From positions 30,990,501 to 31,054,500 of the forward strand of contig JAZHRO010000026.1 in assembly GCA_037157565.1 (NCBI GenBank): a stretch of 64,000 bases of DNA, in the 5' to 3' direction. The position numbers were made by a program, and so were the translations under genes. This document shows positions 24,746 through 36,781 of the stretch, one piece after another. The first letter of the stretch is position 1; each line of letters starts with the position of its first letter. A model generated the notes under the pieces. That model was not told the origin of the DNA, made no database searches, and saw only the letters and a program-made list of their open reading frames with translations. Origin of the DNA: Thalassia testudinum (lineage: Eukaryota > Streptophyta > Magnoliopsida > Alismatales > Hydrocharitaceae).

Positions 24746-27700
24746 CTCTAGCTAATCAAGGTGTGATTTTGGCGGAGGTTAATAAAAGGGACTTTTTGCT
24801 TCTAATGAATGATGAATGGTGTGATTTGTTTCTTTAATTTCCTTCTCTGTACATTTTCTCCCTTAATTTTTTGGGTAATGTTGAATAACTAAACATTGAG
24901 GTACTCGTAGATCATGTTAGCACATGGTTGCTTGTAGAAACCTTTATACGGTCTGCAGGAGATTCCATTCTGTTGTAACTGATATGTAACAACTTATTCT
25001 ATAAATACAAAGGTATAAGAGTTGAGGGAGTATACTCTCTTGCAACCTTTCCATCCATTTCCACTGTTATACTAACATGGTATCAGACGACCAGATCGTT
25101 GGGCGATAGCTCAAGTGATGGTTGCCTTCATTCTGCGACAGCTCTTAGCTCAACTACATCAAATTGTCTCTCTTCTGCGTCAGATAGCTGCGCACCTCCG
25201 TCAGATCTCTCTTCTTCTTCGACAAATTCTTCTGTTTACTCGCTCAGGTGCTTCTCTGATTCTACAGCAGAGAGATCAGCAAAGAGATCAGCGAAGAGAT
25301 CAGGTGTTTACCTTTGATCAGGTCTGATCTCTACCTTCTTTCTCTGTTTCAAGAATTGGATCTTCCTCCAAATGAGTTCCTTGAGTACTACACCTAGATC
25401 CATGATCCAAATTTCTTCAAATAGTTCTCTAGCAACACAATTACCAGCTTCAATTCAGGATAGCATCCCCTATAAACTGACTGCTATCAACTTCTCTACC
25501 TGGAAAGCCCAATTTTTACCCCTACTTCGTGCTTATGATCTTCTTAGCTTCATTGATGGCTCGACTGTTCAGCCACCTAAATTTACACGACAAACAGATC
25601 GTGGTGATTCTACTACACAAGTTTTAAATGATGAGTATCTCTTGTTTCATAAGAAAGATCAATTGGTTTTGAGCTAGCTTATCTCATCAGTAAGTGAAAT
25701 CTGTGTTCAAATCTCAGATCTAGCTACTGAAGTCTGGGATTATTTGGAGCACTTCTTTGGCACAAAATCCCGTGCTCAAATCTTCCAGTTCCATTGTGAA
25801 TTAAGTACCTTAAGGAAAGGGGATTCTAGAATCTTTGAATTTGTTAATAAAGCCAAGCATTTAGCCATGAACTTATCTACATGTAGAAAAAGACTTGATG
25901 ATGATAACTTAATTCTAGCAATTCTAAATGGACTAGGATCTGATTATGATCCTATTGTGGCTGCCATTACCTCACGAGATTCAATTACTCTTGATGAGGT
26001 CATCTGTCTGTTATTAAGTCATGGGTAAAGGCTTCACCGAGTGAACTCTCAGTTTGACATCTCAATTAATTAAGTTGTTAGCACAGGGGTATTTCATGGT
26101 GGTTGTAGAGGTGGTAGTGGCAAATCTCGAGGGGGTAAAAGAAATAGTCATGCAAGAGGAAACTTCAATTCAACCAGTTCACAACAAAATTCTTCCAAAC
26201 CACCCTCTGTGGTTGGAGTCAAATGTCAAATATGTGGTCGTTTAAATCACTCGACTCTCGCATGTTACAGACGATATGATCATCCATCTCAAGCAAATAT
26301 GTCCACAACTGAATTTACTCCTTGGTTAACTGATTCAGGAGCAAATCAACATATAACATATTCTATGAACAACCTTGATCTCTCTACACCATATGATGGT
26401 CAAGATGATGTCACCTTTGGCAATGGCAAAGGTGAGTCTATTAGAAATATTGGACATAAATACCTTACAGTTTCCAATAGACAATTATGTCTCAAAAATA
26501 TTTTACATGTACCTAAAGTCTCCAATAATCTCATGTCTGGCTGTCAATTTGCAAATGACAATAAATGCTATTTCAAGATGTATCCTGACCGTCTTATTGT
26601 TAAGGATCTTCAGACCAAGGAAATCTTGTTAAAGGGAGCACCTCGTAATGGTCTCTATCAAGTTTTTCTTCCACAAAAGCAGTAGCGATTTTTGTCTTCA
26701 CATAGTCTGCCATATGTTCAAAATAAAACAAATAATCATTTGTGCTCTACTTGTATGTAAGCAAAAGCACATAAGAACTATCTTCCTCTTACTGAAACTG
26801 TTAGCTCAAAACCATTTGAATTGGTGTTTTCTGATGTTTGGACATCGCCAATCACAGCATTTGATGGTTACAAATATCGTCTTACATTCATAGATGACTC
26901 AACTAAATTTCTCTAGGTATTTCCCTTAAAATTGAAGTCAGAAATTTTTCAGATTGCAATACAGTTCATTAAATATGTGAGAACACAATTTCTTACAACT
27001 ATTAAAGCTATTCACACTGATGGGGGAGGAGAATATCAGAAGTTACATCTTGTCTTAAAAATAAAGGTATTCAACACCGAATTTCAGCTCCACATACACC
27101 TCAATAAAATGGATGTGCTGAAAGGAAAATCGTCATCTTCGAGAAACTATCAGAGCTCTTTTGTTTCATGCTAATGTACCTCTAAGATTTTGGTGTTTGG
27201 CTCTTCATACTGCTACACAACTCATTAATTCACTACCATTTTCCTCCACTTATCCTAACACACCTTTTCAACTCCATTCCAAATCCCTTAACTATCACTT
27301 CTTTAAAATTTTTGGGTGTTCTTGTTATCCTTTTCTTAAACCTTACACAACTCATAAACTTCAATCAAGATCTAAACTTCATATTTTTCTTGGATATAGT
27401 TCTTATCGTAAAGCCTATAGATGTTTTAATCCTATCACTAAAAATTTTATCCTATCCAAAATTGTAATCTTTGATTAGCAGAATTTTCCTTTTCAGACAT
27501 CACCAACAAAAACTCAGATCACTCAAAAAGTAGAAACTCCTGTCAATCTTACTATTCCTTCTTTTCTAGTCACAAATTCCTCTGACAGCACACACATTCA
27601 TCCTACACCAACAATTCCTAATAATATTTCCAGCCCAACCACAATACCAGATTCAAATTCAGATTTAGTACCTGCCATTGCAAATCCTCCTACTGTCATT

Positions 27701-30700
27701 TCTGAAAATCCACCAAATACAACCATCGTCACTTAACCTATGCCCAAAACCTTACCCATTAGGACACATGGCATGACAACTAGAGTTATGGATGACATTT
27801 CTAAGAAAAAGGTCTTTAATTCTTCAATGTATACTATACCTCAAAGTGCTCTTACTGCTGTAACAAAAGTGGAGCCTACATCTTATACTGAAGCATCCTA
27901 GAAACCTGCTTGGTGTTCTGCTATGACAGAAGAATTTGAAGCTCTTCTTAGAAATAATACTTGAGATCTTGTTCCCCCAAAACCCACTCAGAATGTTATT
28001 GGTAACAAGTGGGTATATAGAATTAAAAGAAAGGCAAATGGTACTATTGATAGATATAAGGCAAGATTGGTCGCCAAAGGGTTTCATCAAATTAAAGGTC
28101 AAGACTTCTTTGACACATTTAGTCCTGTTGTAAAAACAACATTTCGATTAGTTCTCTCAGCTGTCAGCAATAAATGGCTAATCTCTCAATTAGATATCCA
28201 TAATGCCTTTTTACATGACTTTTTAGATGAAGTTTTTATAATGCAGCCATAAGGTTTCATTCATCCTAATTACCCTGATTATGTTTGCAAATTAAAGAAG
28301 TCTCTCTATGGTCTTAAGCAGGCACCTAGAGCATGGTTTACAAGATTAACATCTTTTCTTTCAGCAAATAATTTTCATGGCTCAAAAATAGGTCCTCTTT
28401 TTATGTTTCTACAAGGAAATGTTCTCATTTTTTCCTAATATATGTGGACAATATTCTCTTAATTTCATCCAACAAATCTGCCCTGGATACTCTTCTTCAA
28501 CGACTATCAGATGAGTTTCCTGTTCGCAATATGGGCTTCCCTTCATTCTTTCTTGGAGTAGAAATAACTAAATTTCAAAATGGCATTGGATTAACACAAA
28601 GATGTATAGCTGACCTCCTGACAAAATTTAACTTTGATGGTTTAAAACCTGTTCGCACTACATTATCTCTTGATCAACTTTAGTATTTGGTTAAAGGTGT
28701 AGGCACACCATTACCTAATCCAACACCATTTCGTCAACTGATAGGCAATTTGCAGTACCTTCAATTTACCTCAGATGATGAGTTATCCTACTGATAAACA
28801 TAAGGAGTGTTTAAAATGGCTATTAAGATATATTAAAGGAACAATAACCTACCTTACACATAACTCCTGTTCCTGTTCACTTACATGCTTATACAAATGC
28901 AGATTGGGTAAATTCCATTGACAACAAACGATCAACTTCAGGTTATGCAATATACTTGGGAGAAAATTTAATCTTGTGGTCAGCCAAAAAACAACCAACT
29001 ATTACTAGGTCAAGCACAGAAGCTGAGTATCATGCACTTGCCAATGCTACAATAGAAGTTATGTGGATTTCATCCTTACTTAGTGAATTGGGTGTTTCTT
29101 TGGCTTCTATTCCTACTATATGGTATGATAATATTGGAGCCACTTATATGGCTTCAAATCCAGTGTTTCATGCTAGAACTAAGCATCTAGAAATTTATTA
29201 TCATTTTGTTAGAGACAAAGTAACTTCCATTTATTCCAGGATCCAGCCAAATTGCCGATCTCTTCACAAAGCCATTATCTCTTACAAGATTTGAACAACT
29301 ACGACACAAACTTCAGATCTCTGCTTTAGATCATTAGTTTGAGGGGGGGTGTTAGCACATGGTTGCTTGTAACAAACCTTTGTACAGTCTGTAGGAGATT
29401 CCATTCTGTTGTAACTGATGTGTAACAACTTCTATAAATACAAAGGTGTAAGAGTTAAGGGAGTATACTCTCTCTTACAACCTTTCCATCCATTTCCACT
29501 ATTATACTAACAGATCAGACATGAGAGGGATCCCTCCATGTGATCAATGGTGTCGAGATCCTTTTTGCATTCACCAGATCCTTGTTTGCCTAAATCCAGC
29601 TTGATATTAATGGCAGATCAGCAGGATCTACTTTAACCGTGTATTAATGGTGCCCGTGCCAAAGTCTCAGCACCTGATTATAAATGATAGCCAAGTTAGC
29701 ATACTTCTCTAGATATGCCACATGCCACTAAATACGTGTGAATTCTGAGAAGGGGAGTTAAAAAGTTTGGTTTTTGATGCCATGGAAGAACATACGTGCA
29801 AATCTTCATGAAGTGGTCAACAAGCCGATGTGCAAGCAAAATCGAATTTGGTTTACAGTCAAGAACCATGCATTTTGAGGATCCTATAACTCTCAAGGCT
29901 TGTTTACTTGGGAGATTAGGAAAGTGATGTTAAGAAATGTGAAACTAGTAGTAACCCATAATTAATTGTGCTTGCTTGCATAGTGTTGTCAACATCAATT
30001 TATGTTTACTTGAATTGATGTTAAGTTGTGGTGTTAACCCTTGTGGCATTTACTTAATAGTGGTATTAGGAATATGAAACAATGAGGGTTGTCAGAGGCG
30101 TGAGTAGTGTACGATTTTAACACTTATTTGGCTAACATCAGTTTTACCAAATGGGAGGTTAAGTAGTTAAGTAAACGAGGTTAACCCCTCAAGTAAATTA
30201 ACCCTCAAGGATTGATAAAATTAATTAGAAAATTCTTATGGTCATGTTGCAGCTGCTGCTACTTTATTGACAAGATCCAGACACTCGAGGATGCTGAGGC
30301 TGCAATGATGGAGTTGTACTGCCAGAGAGCACTGGTAGAAGATGGGCAGATCATCCTTGATGTTGGGTGTGGATGGGGATCGCTTTCTCTTCACATAGCA
30401 AGCAAGTACAAGAACTGTAGTGTAACCGGAATTTGCAACTCCAAAACACAGAAGGCCTATATTGAGGAGCAATGCGAGTAAGATGTTACATGTGGAATGT
30501 TTATTTCATTTGTGAGTGACCCACAGCATATGAGCTAGTGCTTAGTAATTGATGCACTCTGTTGTATCCCCTTTTTCCAGTAAACTGCAGCTCCCAAATC
30601 TAAAGGTCATCGTTGCAGACATCAGCAAGTTCGAGATGGAAGCATCATTTGATCGTATTATATCAATAGAAATGTTCGAGGTGCATGACATTTTATGCTA

Positions 30701-32289
30701 ACTTCATCATGTTTGATCCTCTGATCAGGAGATGAGTGGCAACTATATATTGAGGCCTTTGATATTAGCAAGTTTTTTTCTTACAGCACATGAAGAACTA
30801 CAAGGATCTTCTCAAGAAGATATCTCGTTGGATGAAGCATGATGGCCTTCTCTTCATTCATCACTTTTGCAATAAGACATTTGCTTATCACTTTGAGGTA
30901 CACCTATCAGAGACAGCAAAACCCGATGCAAAGTTGGATGAACATGACCATCAAAATCCATCCATCTTACCTTTTTACATGGCACTGAGCTTGTGCTTCA
31001 TATATAATCATTTCAATTGATTGTCTAATTCATTCATGCTCCTCTTTCAGGACACCAATGATGACGACTGGATTACAAGATACTTCTTTACCGGAGGAAC
31101 AATGCCATCAGCTAATCTTCTTCTATATTTTCAGGTGGGGTTTGTTTCTCTTGCCTTTTCTTAATCATGTTATAATTTACTGGAAAAAGGGCAAAAGTCA
31201 CTCCTACACGTTTGTTATTTTCTTTCATCTAGTTGAATACAAGCAGCCTATAAATATGAACACGCTAAGGTCGATGAGTAAGGACCAAGGATGAGAACTT
31301 TATCTGTTTCAACTTTGACAACTCTTGGTCCAATTCTCCACCATGAGTGGCTTATTTGGTATCTGCCATCTGCTGGATCAAGATCAGATCGGCCATCATT
31401 TCAGAGTTGTGCCAACCCACCCCAACCCAATGATGATCTTTCAAGTCTTGATTGAAACTGAAATATTAGACTGGAAGTGTCTCCTTGTTGGAACAATATT
31501 TACTCATATCTTAAGGACCATTGTTCTTAATGAATGAAAAGAAACAGTTGCATAACTCCTCATGACTGAAAGTGAATTATGCAATTTAGGGGCTGCCGGC
31601 CATTCTTCACTGAAGTGCATCTGTTAATCAATTTATTGGACAGTTGATGGGCTTCTTATGTTGTTGAACCATTGCTTACTTTGATGCCATGTTTATGTAT
31701 ATGAGAAAATGAACTATCATGTTCCAATTCCCATCATTTAATATTTGCTACGTTATGTCTATTTTATCCAGGAACTGTTTCTTTCCCATTCTAGAAAAGA
31801 AAAATGAATTTCAAACATGCCACTTTGAATAACACTATGAGAAGTCCACATCAACCCTTAGCCTTTATATTTCTGGGAGTTTAACTGATATCCTTATTAT
31901 TTGCAGGAAGATGTTGCTATGGTGAACCACTGGCTGGTCAATGGCATTCATTATGCTAAGACAAGGTACCATACACCACTTTTGTAAGCATTTCATGCGT
32001 TGCAAACATGATCTTTTCCTCATATACTTGTACTGCCAGCTATGGAATATACATTTAGCAAACTAATGACTAGATATAATCTGCTGTGCATTGCAGTGAA
32101 GAATGGCTTAAAAGAATGGATATGAATTTGGCCACTATAAAGCCAATAATGGAATCAACCTATGGGAAGGATTCAGCAACAAAGTGGATTGCGTACTGGC
32201 GGACATTCTTCATATCAGTGGCAGAGTTGTTTGGCTACAGAAATGGGGACGAATGGATGGTTGCTCATTTGCTCTTCAAGAAAAAGTAA
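24371..32289 (+). CDS. Coclaurine N-methyltransferase-like SAM-dependent methyltransferase (CFA-synthase family), 7 exons
   Basis: Exons are 24371-24669, 30253-30477, 30581-30680, 30787-30897, 31051-31134, 31907-31965 and 32097-32289. All introns are GT-AG. They join in frame to 1071 bp (356 residues plus TAA), the usual length for this plant family. Visible motifs are ERNLLPD...[13 protein letters not shown] (about 22-44), [10 protein letters not shown] (about 82-91), SAM-binding motif [11 protein letters not shown] (134-143), VTGICNS, VADIS, the IEMFEH segment (204-209, E-x-x-E-H, the active-site region described for coclaurine N-methyltransferases), FFTGGTMPS, and a WRTFF...ELFGY..G.EW C-terminus. 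The family transfers methyl from SAM; the substrate cannot be told from sequence, and a role in benzylisoquinoline synthesis should not be assumed. I chose the ATG at 24371 by family length; the same frame is open upstream to 24155 (72 more codons). Exon 1 is very GC-rich and the others are not. Intron 1 carries a copia element and a MITE. Confidence 0.9.
24684..24744. repeat. (AT)n(GT)n microsatellite at the start of intron 1
   Basis: About 29 bp of alternating AT followed by about 32 bp of alternating GT, beginning 14 bp after the exon 1 splice donor. Pure alternating purine-pyrimidine tracts can adopt cruciform or Z-DNA forms, and they vary in length between individuals. Confidence 0.95.
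24915..25077 (+). repeat. 5' LTR of the copia element
   Basis: 163 bp, TGTTAG...CTAACA, with a TATA-like TATAAATAC near 25002. The primer site follows directly. Confidence 0.93.
25078..25087 (+). other. Primer-binding site of the copia element
   Basis: TGGTATCAGA, complementary to the 3' end of initiator methionine tRNA, immediately after the 5' LTR. Confidence 0.85.
25372..29337 (+). pseudogene. Degenerate copia gag-pol polyprotein
   Basis: Domains read in order across several frames. Gag is at 25372-26030 ([23 protein letters not shown], then an [20 protein letters not shown] helix region). A zinc knuckle lies near 26227-26275 ([15 protein letters not shown]) and protease near 26322 ([10 protein letters not shown]). 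Integrase is at about 26810-27130 ([24 protein letters not shown]), RT at about 27898-28680 ([51 protein letters not shown]), and RNase H at 28895-29230 ([30 protein letters not shown]). Stops and frameshifts interrupt every domain. The RT active site reads YVDN where the family has YVDD. It ends at TAG 29335-29337. Confidence 0.9.
29341..29349 (+). other. Polypurine tract of the copia element
   Basis: GAGGGGGGG directly precedes the 3' LTR, the normal place for the plus-strand primer. Confidence 0.85.
29350..29512 (+). repeat. 3' LTR of the copia element
   Basis: 163 bp, same termini as the 5' LTR, followed by the GATCA duplication at 29513-29517. Confidence 0.93.
29899..30203. mobile_element. 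MITE (hAT-like) in intron 1
   Basis: A 305-bp segment is flanked by the 7-bp direct repeat CTCAAGG (29892-29898 and 30204-30210). Its ends are imperfect inverted repeats: GTTTACTTGGGAG on the left, and ATTTACTTGAGGG as the reverse complement on the right. There is no coding capacity. A 7-8 bp duplication would fit the hAT group. It ends 49 bp before exon 2 of the methyltransferase gene. Confidence 0.55.
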
Positions 32290-32612
32290 AACAAAAAGAA
32301 TGCGATGGAGAATGATCGTGTCGCATTGGTTTTGCAAGCAAACGCTTTGCACTAGTGGAAGTTTGCGAGTGTCCACTATATAATTACTGCCACTTTGAAA
32401 TGGGCAATGTAACGATTCAATTTCTGTGATAAATAATTGGTGTATAAGAATGTAGTATTACCCATTTTGGTGACTCTGGTTCCTGTTTTCCCCTATTTGC
32501 ATTCAAGAGAGAAAAAGGAGTTCAAAAAGGAAAAAATTAGTATGGACGATTATTAGAAATAATTAAAGGTTAATTACAGTTTGAGAAATTTTACTAGGGT
32601 AGGGCTAGTAGG
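32290..32612 (+). other. 3' untranslated and flanking region of the methyltransferase gene
   Basis: There are no coding features. AT-rich sequence with aataat-type elements near 32432 could direct polyadenylation. The exact site cannot be told. Confidence 0.4.
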
Positions 32613-32750
32613 AAAATCAACTTTTGGAAGATCATTTTTAATAACAGGCCAGAGTTTCAAAGGTTGACTTAAATGTTGACTTTGCAATAAAGTTGACTTT
32701 TGAAAAGTAAACACTTAGTTACCAAAAATGACCTTTCAAAAGTTGGTTTT
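32613..32750. repeat. Imperfect inverted repeat (foldback, 138 bp)
   Basis: Arms 32613-32639 and 32724-32750 are inverted copies with about three mismatches in 27 bp. Between them lie three TTGACTT-type (W-box-like) motifs. Similar ataaagttgact.ttgaa sequence, in direct orientation, lies at about 54771-54800 near the other end of the Mutator-like element. It may be a small foldback transposon or part of that element's end. Confidence 0.5.
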
Positions 32751-34444
32751 TGCACAACCCCTTCCCCTCTCCTCCATGCTACCTCTTCCCCCTCCTTTAA
32801 TCAACAGCACCTCCTCTGGCCATCAAACCGCCGTTGCGAGTTCTGCCATCCCTCTTCCATGCTCGAACTCCTTCCTTCAGTCCTTTGCGATAGGTAGTTG
32901 TTTCCATTCGATTTCTTTTTCTTGCTTGTAGTTAGGTTTATATTGGGGGTTTGTACATGTTTTTTGTCCTTATTTGATTTGAGTAGGTTTATCTTGTGTG
33001 TTTGATGTTGTTTTTCTTTTGATTAGTGTTTTGTAATGTTTGTTTCGTGGACAAATTATGGTTAAGGAAGATGGTATTGACCAATCCTTTGAAACCCACT
33101 AGTTTTAGAGGAACTTCTTCATTTGATTAATGGTCGTTTCTTTTTCTTTTCTTTTGCTTTAGTTATTTGATCAATGAGTATAGAGCATTTATTTTTCCCT
33201 TGGTTGGATGGTTTAGTACGACCATGGATTAGAATTGTAACTATCATTATCATCATGATTATATGGTTCGAAACATATGATCCAACTCTCCAAAGGAAAA
33301 ATCCTGCAATCTGAAATTTGTAAGGAAGAGGACATCCAACTCAACAGATTATATGTTTTGGTTATTTATTTGGATATGAAATGTAATCTGTGGGGGAACA
33401 AGGGTTAATAGGGATATGTGTACTTTCTTGTGGTTCCTCTGCATGCTTTCACAGTGATAAGAGGGATTATAAAAGCCAATGTCCAAGATGTAAGGACAAA
33501 AAATATGGAAATGTGATTGTGAGAGAAGATGGTATTGGATATCTAATTAGGAAATAAATCAATAAGTTGGATTGTGGTTCGGACCATCAAGATCTTGCAT
33601 CAAGTCTCTTAAGGGACATGGTAGCATGTTCATTGACAATGTATCAGAAGATGAATTTGATGCGATGACTGCACTCATCATCGTAAGTTATGTGTGCTTA
33701 TCTAGAGAGCATTTCAACAGGCATTGAACATGCAATGACAACAAAATCAAGACCATATGTACAGAGGTCCACAGGGTCACAAGCCTTGGCATGATGTGAC
33801 AAAGAGATAGATATGAACTTTGAAGGGCATCATACATGTACCAATTGTTGATGTAATTTTGATTTCACTAAGAACAATGGAATATTTTTTACAATGTATT
33901 CAAGCTTAGGCAAACATGAAACATATTTAGATATTAGTGATTTTGAGAGGTATTTTATTTAGGATAGCAAAATGATCACTCGGTGATGATGCATTGTGTA
34001 TGATTTTGTAATATATGATCTACGTATATATGTTGGAATTGACTTATTTTAGATTAGGTACGATGGCTTGAAGTATCTTATGTTTGTTATATGCATATGA
34101 AAATGTGCTTAAGAGAGGGGATGGCATTGGATATGATAAAAAGTTTTATAAGAATTTGAGAGTTTTAAACGATAAGATGGAATTTGAGAAGCTCAAAAAG
34201 AAGATAATGAGAATGCCTAATCTTGATCCTCTTACTTATAAGATTAAGATATAGGTTTCTTATCATCATCAGTTGTCCTTCGAATGTAAGGATAACATAC
34301 ACCTTTTTACCTATTATTGATGATAATAATGTTAAGGGAATTCTTAGCCTTGTGGAGAATATGACTCAAACATATTTGCCATAGTTGCTCATCAAGATCA
34401 ATGAAGTGAGTTGTGTTGAAAGGCCTGAGGAGCATACGATAGGT
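32751..34444. other. 5' region of the Mutator-like element, no intact coding
   Basis: Heavily decayed. Fragments resembling a MULE N-terminal region appear in changing frames (for example around 33950-34010 and 34330-34390, 'NVKGILSLVENMTQTYLP' in broken form). No gene can be defined. Confidence 0.35.
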
Positions 34445-35940
34445 GAAACATCAACTCACATCCTGTAGACTATTCTAGAATTTGCAGCTGATATCCGTGT
34501 GCATCACCCTTCTAATATGCAGCATACCTCGACTCCTAATGTGCAACATACCTGGACTCCTTTCATGGAGATTGTTGCTGCTAGCGAGGTGCAACATACC
34601 TCCATTTCGGGGCTTCGAAGTAGTGTTCTCCATGAGGTGCCTATCGGTATCCAAGATCATGCCTTTATCACCATTCTTCAAACTCGTGTACTTAATAAGT
34701 GTCAACCTACCTCCATTCTCAATCAACGTGCCACCATAGACCATGAAGTACAGCTTAACCCTCCTGAATCATTCACTACCATGGTTGATCGAGATGTAGT
34801 TCAAGTAGAAGATTCGGAGATTGAGCGAGAAGAAAATGTTCACTCACTCGATTCCGATGAAGAGATGGATGATGAGGTAGATGAAGAATTTGATGATGAT
34901 CAAGAAAATGTTGATCATGTGCCCATTCATCCTAACTCTCATACCACTATTAGGCCTAGAAAGAACGAAGTACTAGTGCCAATTGTTTATATATGATAGC
35001 CCAATTAATTTTGGATTTGTTGAATGTAAATATAGTATTGATGATGTGCCCATTGGAAGAGCTTTATGTCATGGCAAGACTTTTCAAAAACAAGGAAGAT
35101 TTGATTTTCGTGGTAAAGACATCACATGCAAAATCGTTACAACTTCTTTGTACGTAAGTCAAATAGGAAAGTTTAGTCAATTGAATGCAGTCAGAAGAAA
35201 AAAGTTGCAAATGGAGACTTAGGCTCCGTTTGTTTCGCGTGTTAAGTGTTTAACACACCACTTAACACTCCCGGAAACGAGTTAACACACCTAGAACTTA
35301 ACACGCTATAAAATGAGTTAACACGCCTAGAACTTATTCCACCCCTCTCTGTGGAATAACTTTAACACACCACTTAACACGCCTAACATCCAAACAGGTT
35401 AACTCACTTATTCCACCATGTATTCCACTTCTTCCATATTTCGCTACTTATTCCACAAACTTATTCCCTTTACCAAACAGATAGAGCACATTTGAGATAA
35501 TTTGATGGGAAGTTTGTAATAGGCATCACCGAGGGACCACATCATGCGATGCTATAAAAGGCCTAGATCATCCGTAGTTGGATTGTAATTTCATAGTGCA
35601 ATACATAGTTGAATATGTTAATGATTAAGAAAAGTTTTAGGTGAACCACCTAAAAGTTATCTTGGGCAAGAAATGACATTGTAAAATCAGCAAGATGAAA
35701 CTGTGAGATGTGAGGCAACAAGCCTTAGAGGTTGGACATGGGAAATGGAATGACTTTTATAATGAAATGATTCATTTATTACATACAATTAAAGAGTCAA
35801 CACCTAAAACTGAGATTGATTACAAGTGGGATGTGAGGTCATAGAGACATGGTCATGTGATCTTTAGGAAGGCATTCTTGACATTTAGACCATGTATCGA
35901 AGCATTTTCTCATTGTATGCCTTTGATGAATATTGATGGA
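34445..35940 (+). pseudogene. Mutator-like (mudrA-type) transposase, 5' half
   Basis: The 34499-34990 stretch encodes a low-complexity acidic linker (EDSEIEREEN..., DSDEEMDDEVDEEFDDDQENVD) typical of the region before the MULE DNA-binding domain. The end of the segment reads KWNDFYNEMIHLLHTIKESTPKTEIDYKWDV, then IFRKAFLTFRPCIEAFSHCMPLMNIDG. This is the start of the MULE transposase domain, with its first catalytic aspartate in the NIDG motif. Several stops occur and a MITE sits at about 35222-35488. The frame breaks inside the IDG codon, where a long LTR has inserted, and resumes at 49769 with THLYGK. Confidence 0.7.
35222..35488. mobile_element. MITE-like insertion in the MULE transposase
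   Basis: It starts ggctccgtttgtttcg and ends accaaacagatagagc, an imperfect inverted pair typical of plant MITE ends. Internally it has paired repeats (aacacaccacttaacac twice; gttaacac.cctagaactta twice; ttattccac several times). It interrupts the transposase frame. I could not see a convincing target duplication. Confidence 0.5.
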
Positions 35941-35972
35941 TGTAATGACCCGTCACACTTTTAGCCTTTTAA

Positions 35973-36018
35973 GATGTCTGGAGTCTCAGTCAGACGTCTA
36001 GACCCGTTCCCGAACATC
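35973..36018 (+). repeat. GACGTC cluster, U3 of the outer LTR
   Basis: Cores at 35973 (GATGTC), 35993 (GACGTC) and 36013 (AACATC), each 20 bp apart, lie about 120-160 bp upstream of the TATA box at 36131. Flanks follow the CA...TG pattern. Confidence 0.75.
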
Positions 36019-36130
36019 TGAAAATGAAATTTTTGTACTGCGCACTGCACTCTACGCGTGCGCGACGTGCAAAACCTCCTCTTCTCTCTCCCTTCCTCTT
36101 TCTTTCCCAAACCCTAAACCCCACACCTTC

Positions 36131-36138
36131 TATATAAA
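36131..36138 (+). promoter_or_regulatory. TATA box of the outer family G LTR
   Basis: TATATAAA, 190 bp from the LTR start. Equivalent boxes on the minus strand are TTATAAAC at 39298-39305 in the nested solo LTR and CTTTAAAAAG-like sequence near 42681 and 48594 in the gypsy LTRs. Confidence 0.6.
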
Positions 36139-36437
36139 CCCCCCCTCCTATCTCCTCTCCACTCCACACACCAGCCACCACCACCTTCAGTGCTTGTGCG
36201 GGAGCGGCGAGAGGGGGCAAGAGAGGGAGAGCGAGAGGGAGGAGCGGGGAGAGCGTGGGAAGAGGAGGAGGCCAAGGTCGGAGGAGCTTTGGTGGAAGCT
36301 CAACGGAGCTCACACGGCCACCGGCGGGTGCGTGCAAGAGGAGGAGAGGGCTCGGGGAGGCAGCCTCCCAGCCCTCTGCAGCAATTGGAGCTGTTGCGAC
36401 GCGAGGAGTTCCTGGTACTGGAAGTTTTCCAGTATCA

Positions 36438-36503
36438 GACGTCTGGAGTGGAGTCCAGATGACTGGCGAGGTATCTAGATGTCTGGAGATAAGGCCAAAC
36501 GTC
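36438..36503 (+). repeat. GACGTC cluster, leader of the outer LTR
   Basis: Four cores at 36438, 36458, 36478 and 36498 (GACGTC, GATGAC, GATGTC, AACGTC) in exact 20-bp steps, about 300 bp after the TATA box. A splice-donor-like AAGGTACGT follows at about 36522. Confidence 0.75.
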
Positions 36504-36648
36504 AGAAAGCACATTTATCGCAAGGTACGTATCTCCCTACGCCATGCATATCGCAGCGTAGGAGTATTTGTCGGCTAATCATGCCTGCGATTTCGTACGC
36601 AGGTGCAACTTTGGGAAGGAACGTGGAATGCTTTCCCACGTGCTTTTA

Positions 36649-36781
36649 GACATCTAATCATATCACCAGACGTCCGGAGGTGCATCCAGACGATCGCAGA
36701 GAAGGTTTAGACGTCTTAGGATACCACAGGGACTTAAAGTAAGATCTAACACCTTTTAAGACATCTGGGATTATTCCCAGA
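36649..36781 (+). repeat. GACGTC cluster, distal part of the outer LTR, cut by an insertion
   Basis: Cores at 36649, 36669, 36689 and 36710 (20, 20, 21 bp), then a pair at 36760 and 36780. The last palindrome is cut after CCAGA by the solo LTR at 36782. Its other half (CATCTG) lies at 39522. Confidence 0.75.

Larger units (their letters stand above)
24915..29512 (+). mobile_element. Ty1/copia LTR retrotransposon in intron 1 of the methyltransferase gene
   Basis: It has 163-bp LTRs (24915-25077 and 29350-29512), both TGTTAG...CTAACA, flanked by the exact duplication GATCA (24910-24914 and 29513-29517). The primer site TGGTATCAGA at 25078 fits initiator tRNA-Met, and a G-rich plus-primer tract lies at 29341-29349. 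It is in sense orientation with the gene. The domain order gag, protease, integrase, RT, RNase H identifies Ty1/copia, and short LTRs suggest an Ale/Retrofit-type lineage. The LTRs differ by about ten substitutions and a few small indels, and the coding region has many stops, so it is an old, dead insertion. Confidence 0.95.

Noticed and set aside
24304..24837. Alternative frames overlapping exon 1 of the methyltransferase
   Set aside because: They are shadows of a GC-rich true exon. Only the 24371 frame matches the family and splices in frame.
35990..36514. 174-codon minus-strand open frame in the outer LTR
   Set aside because: It lies antisense to a TATA-driven LTR leader, is low-complexity and GC-rich, and has no motif. 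Open frames of this kind recur in LTRs by composition.
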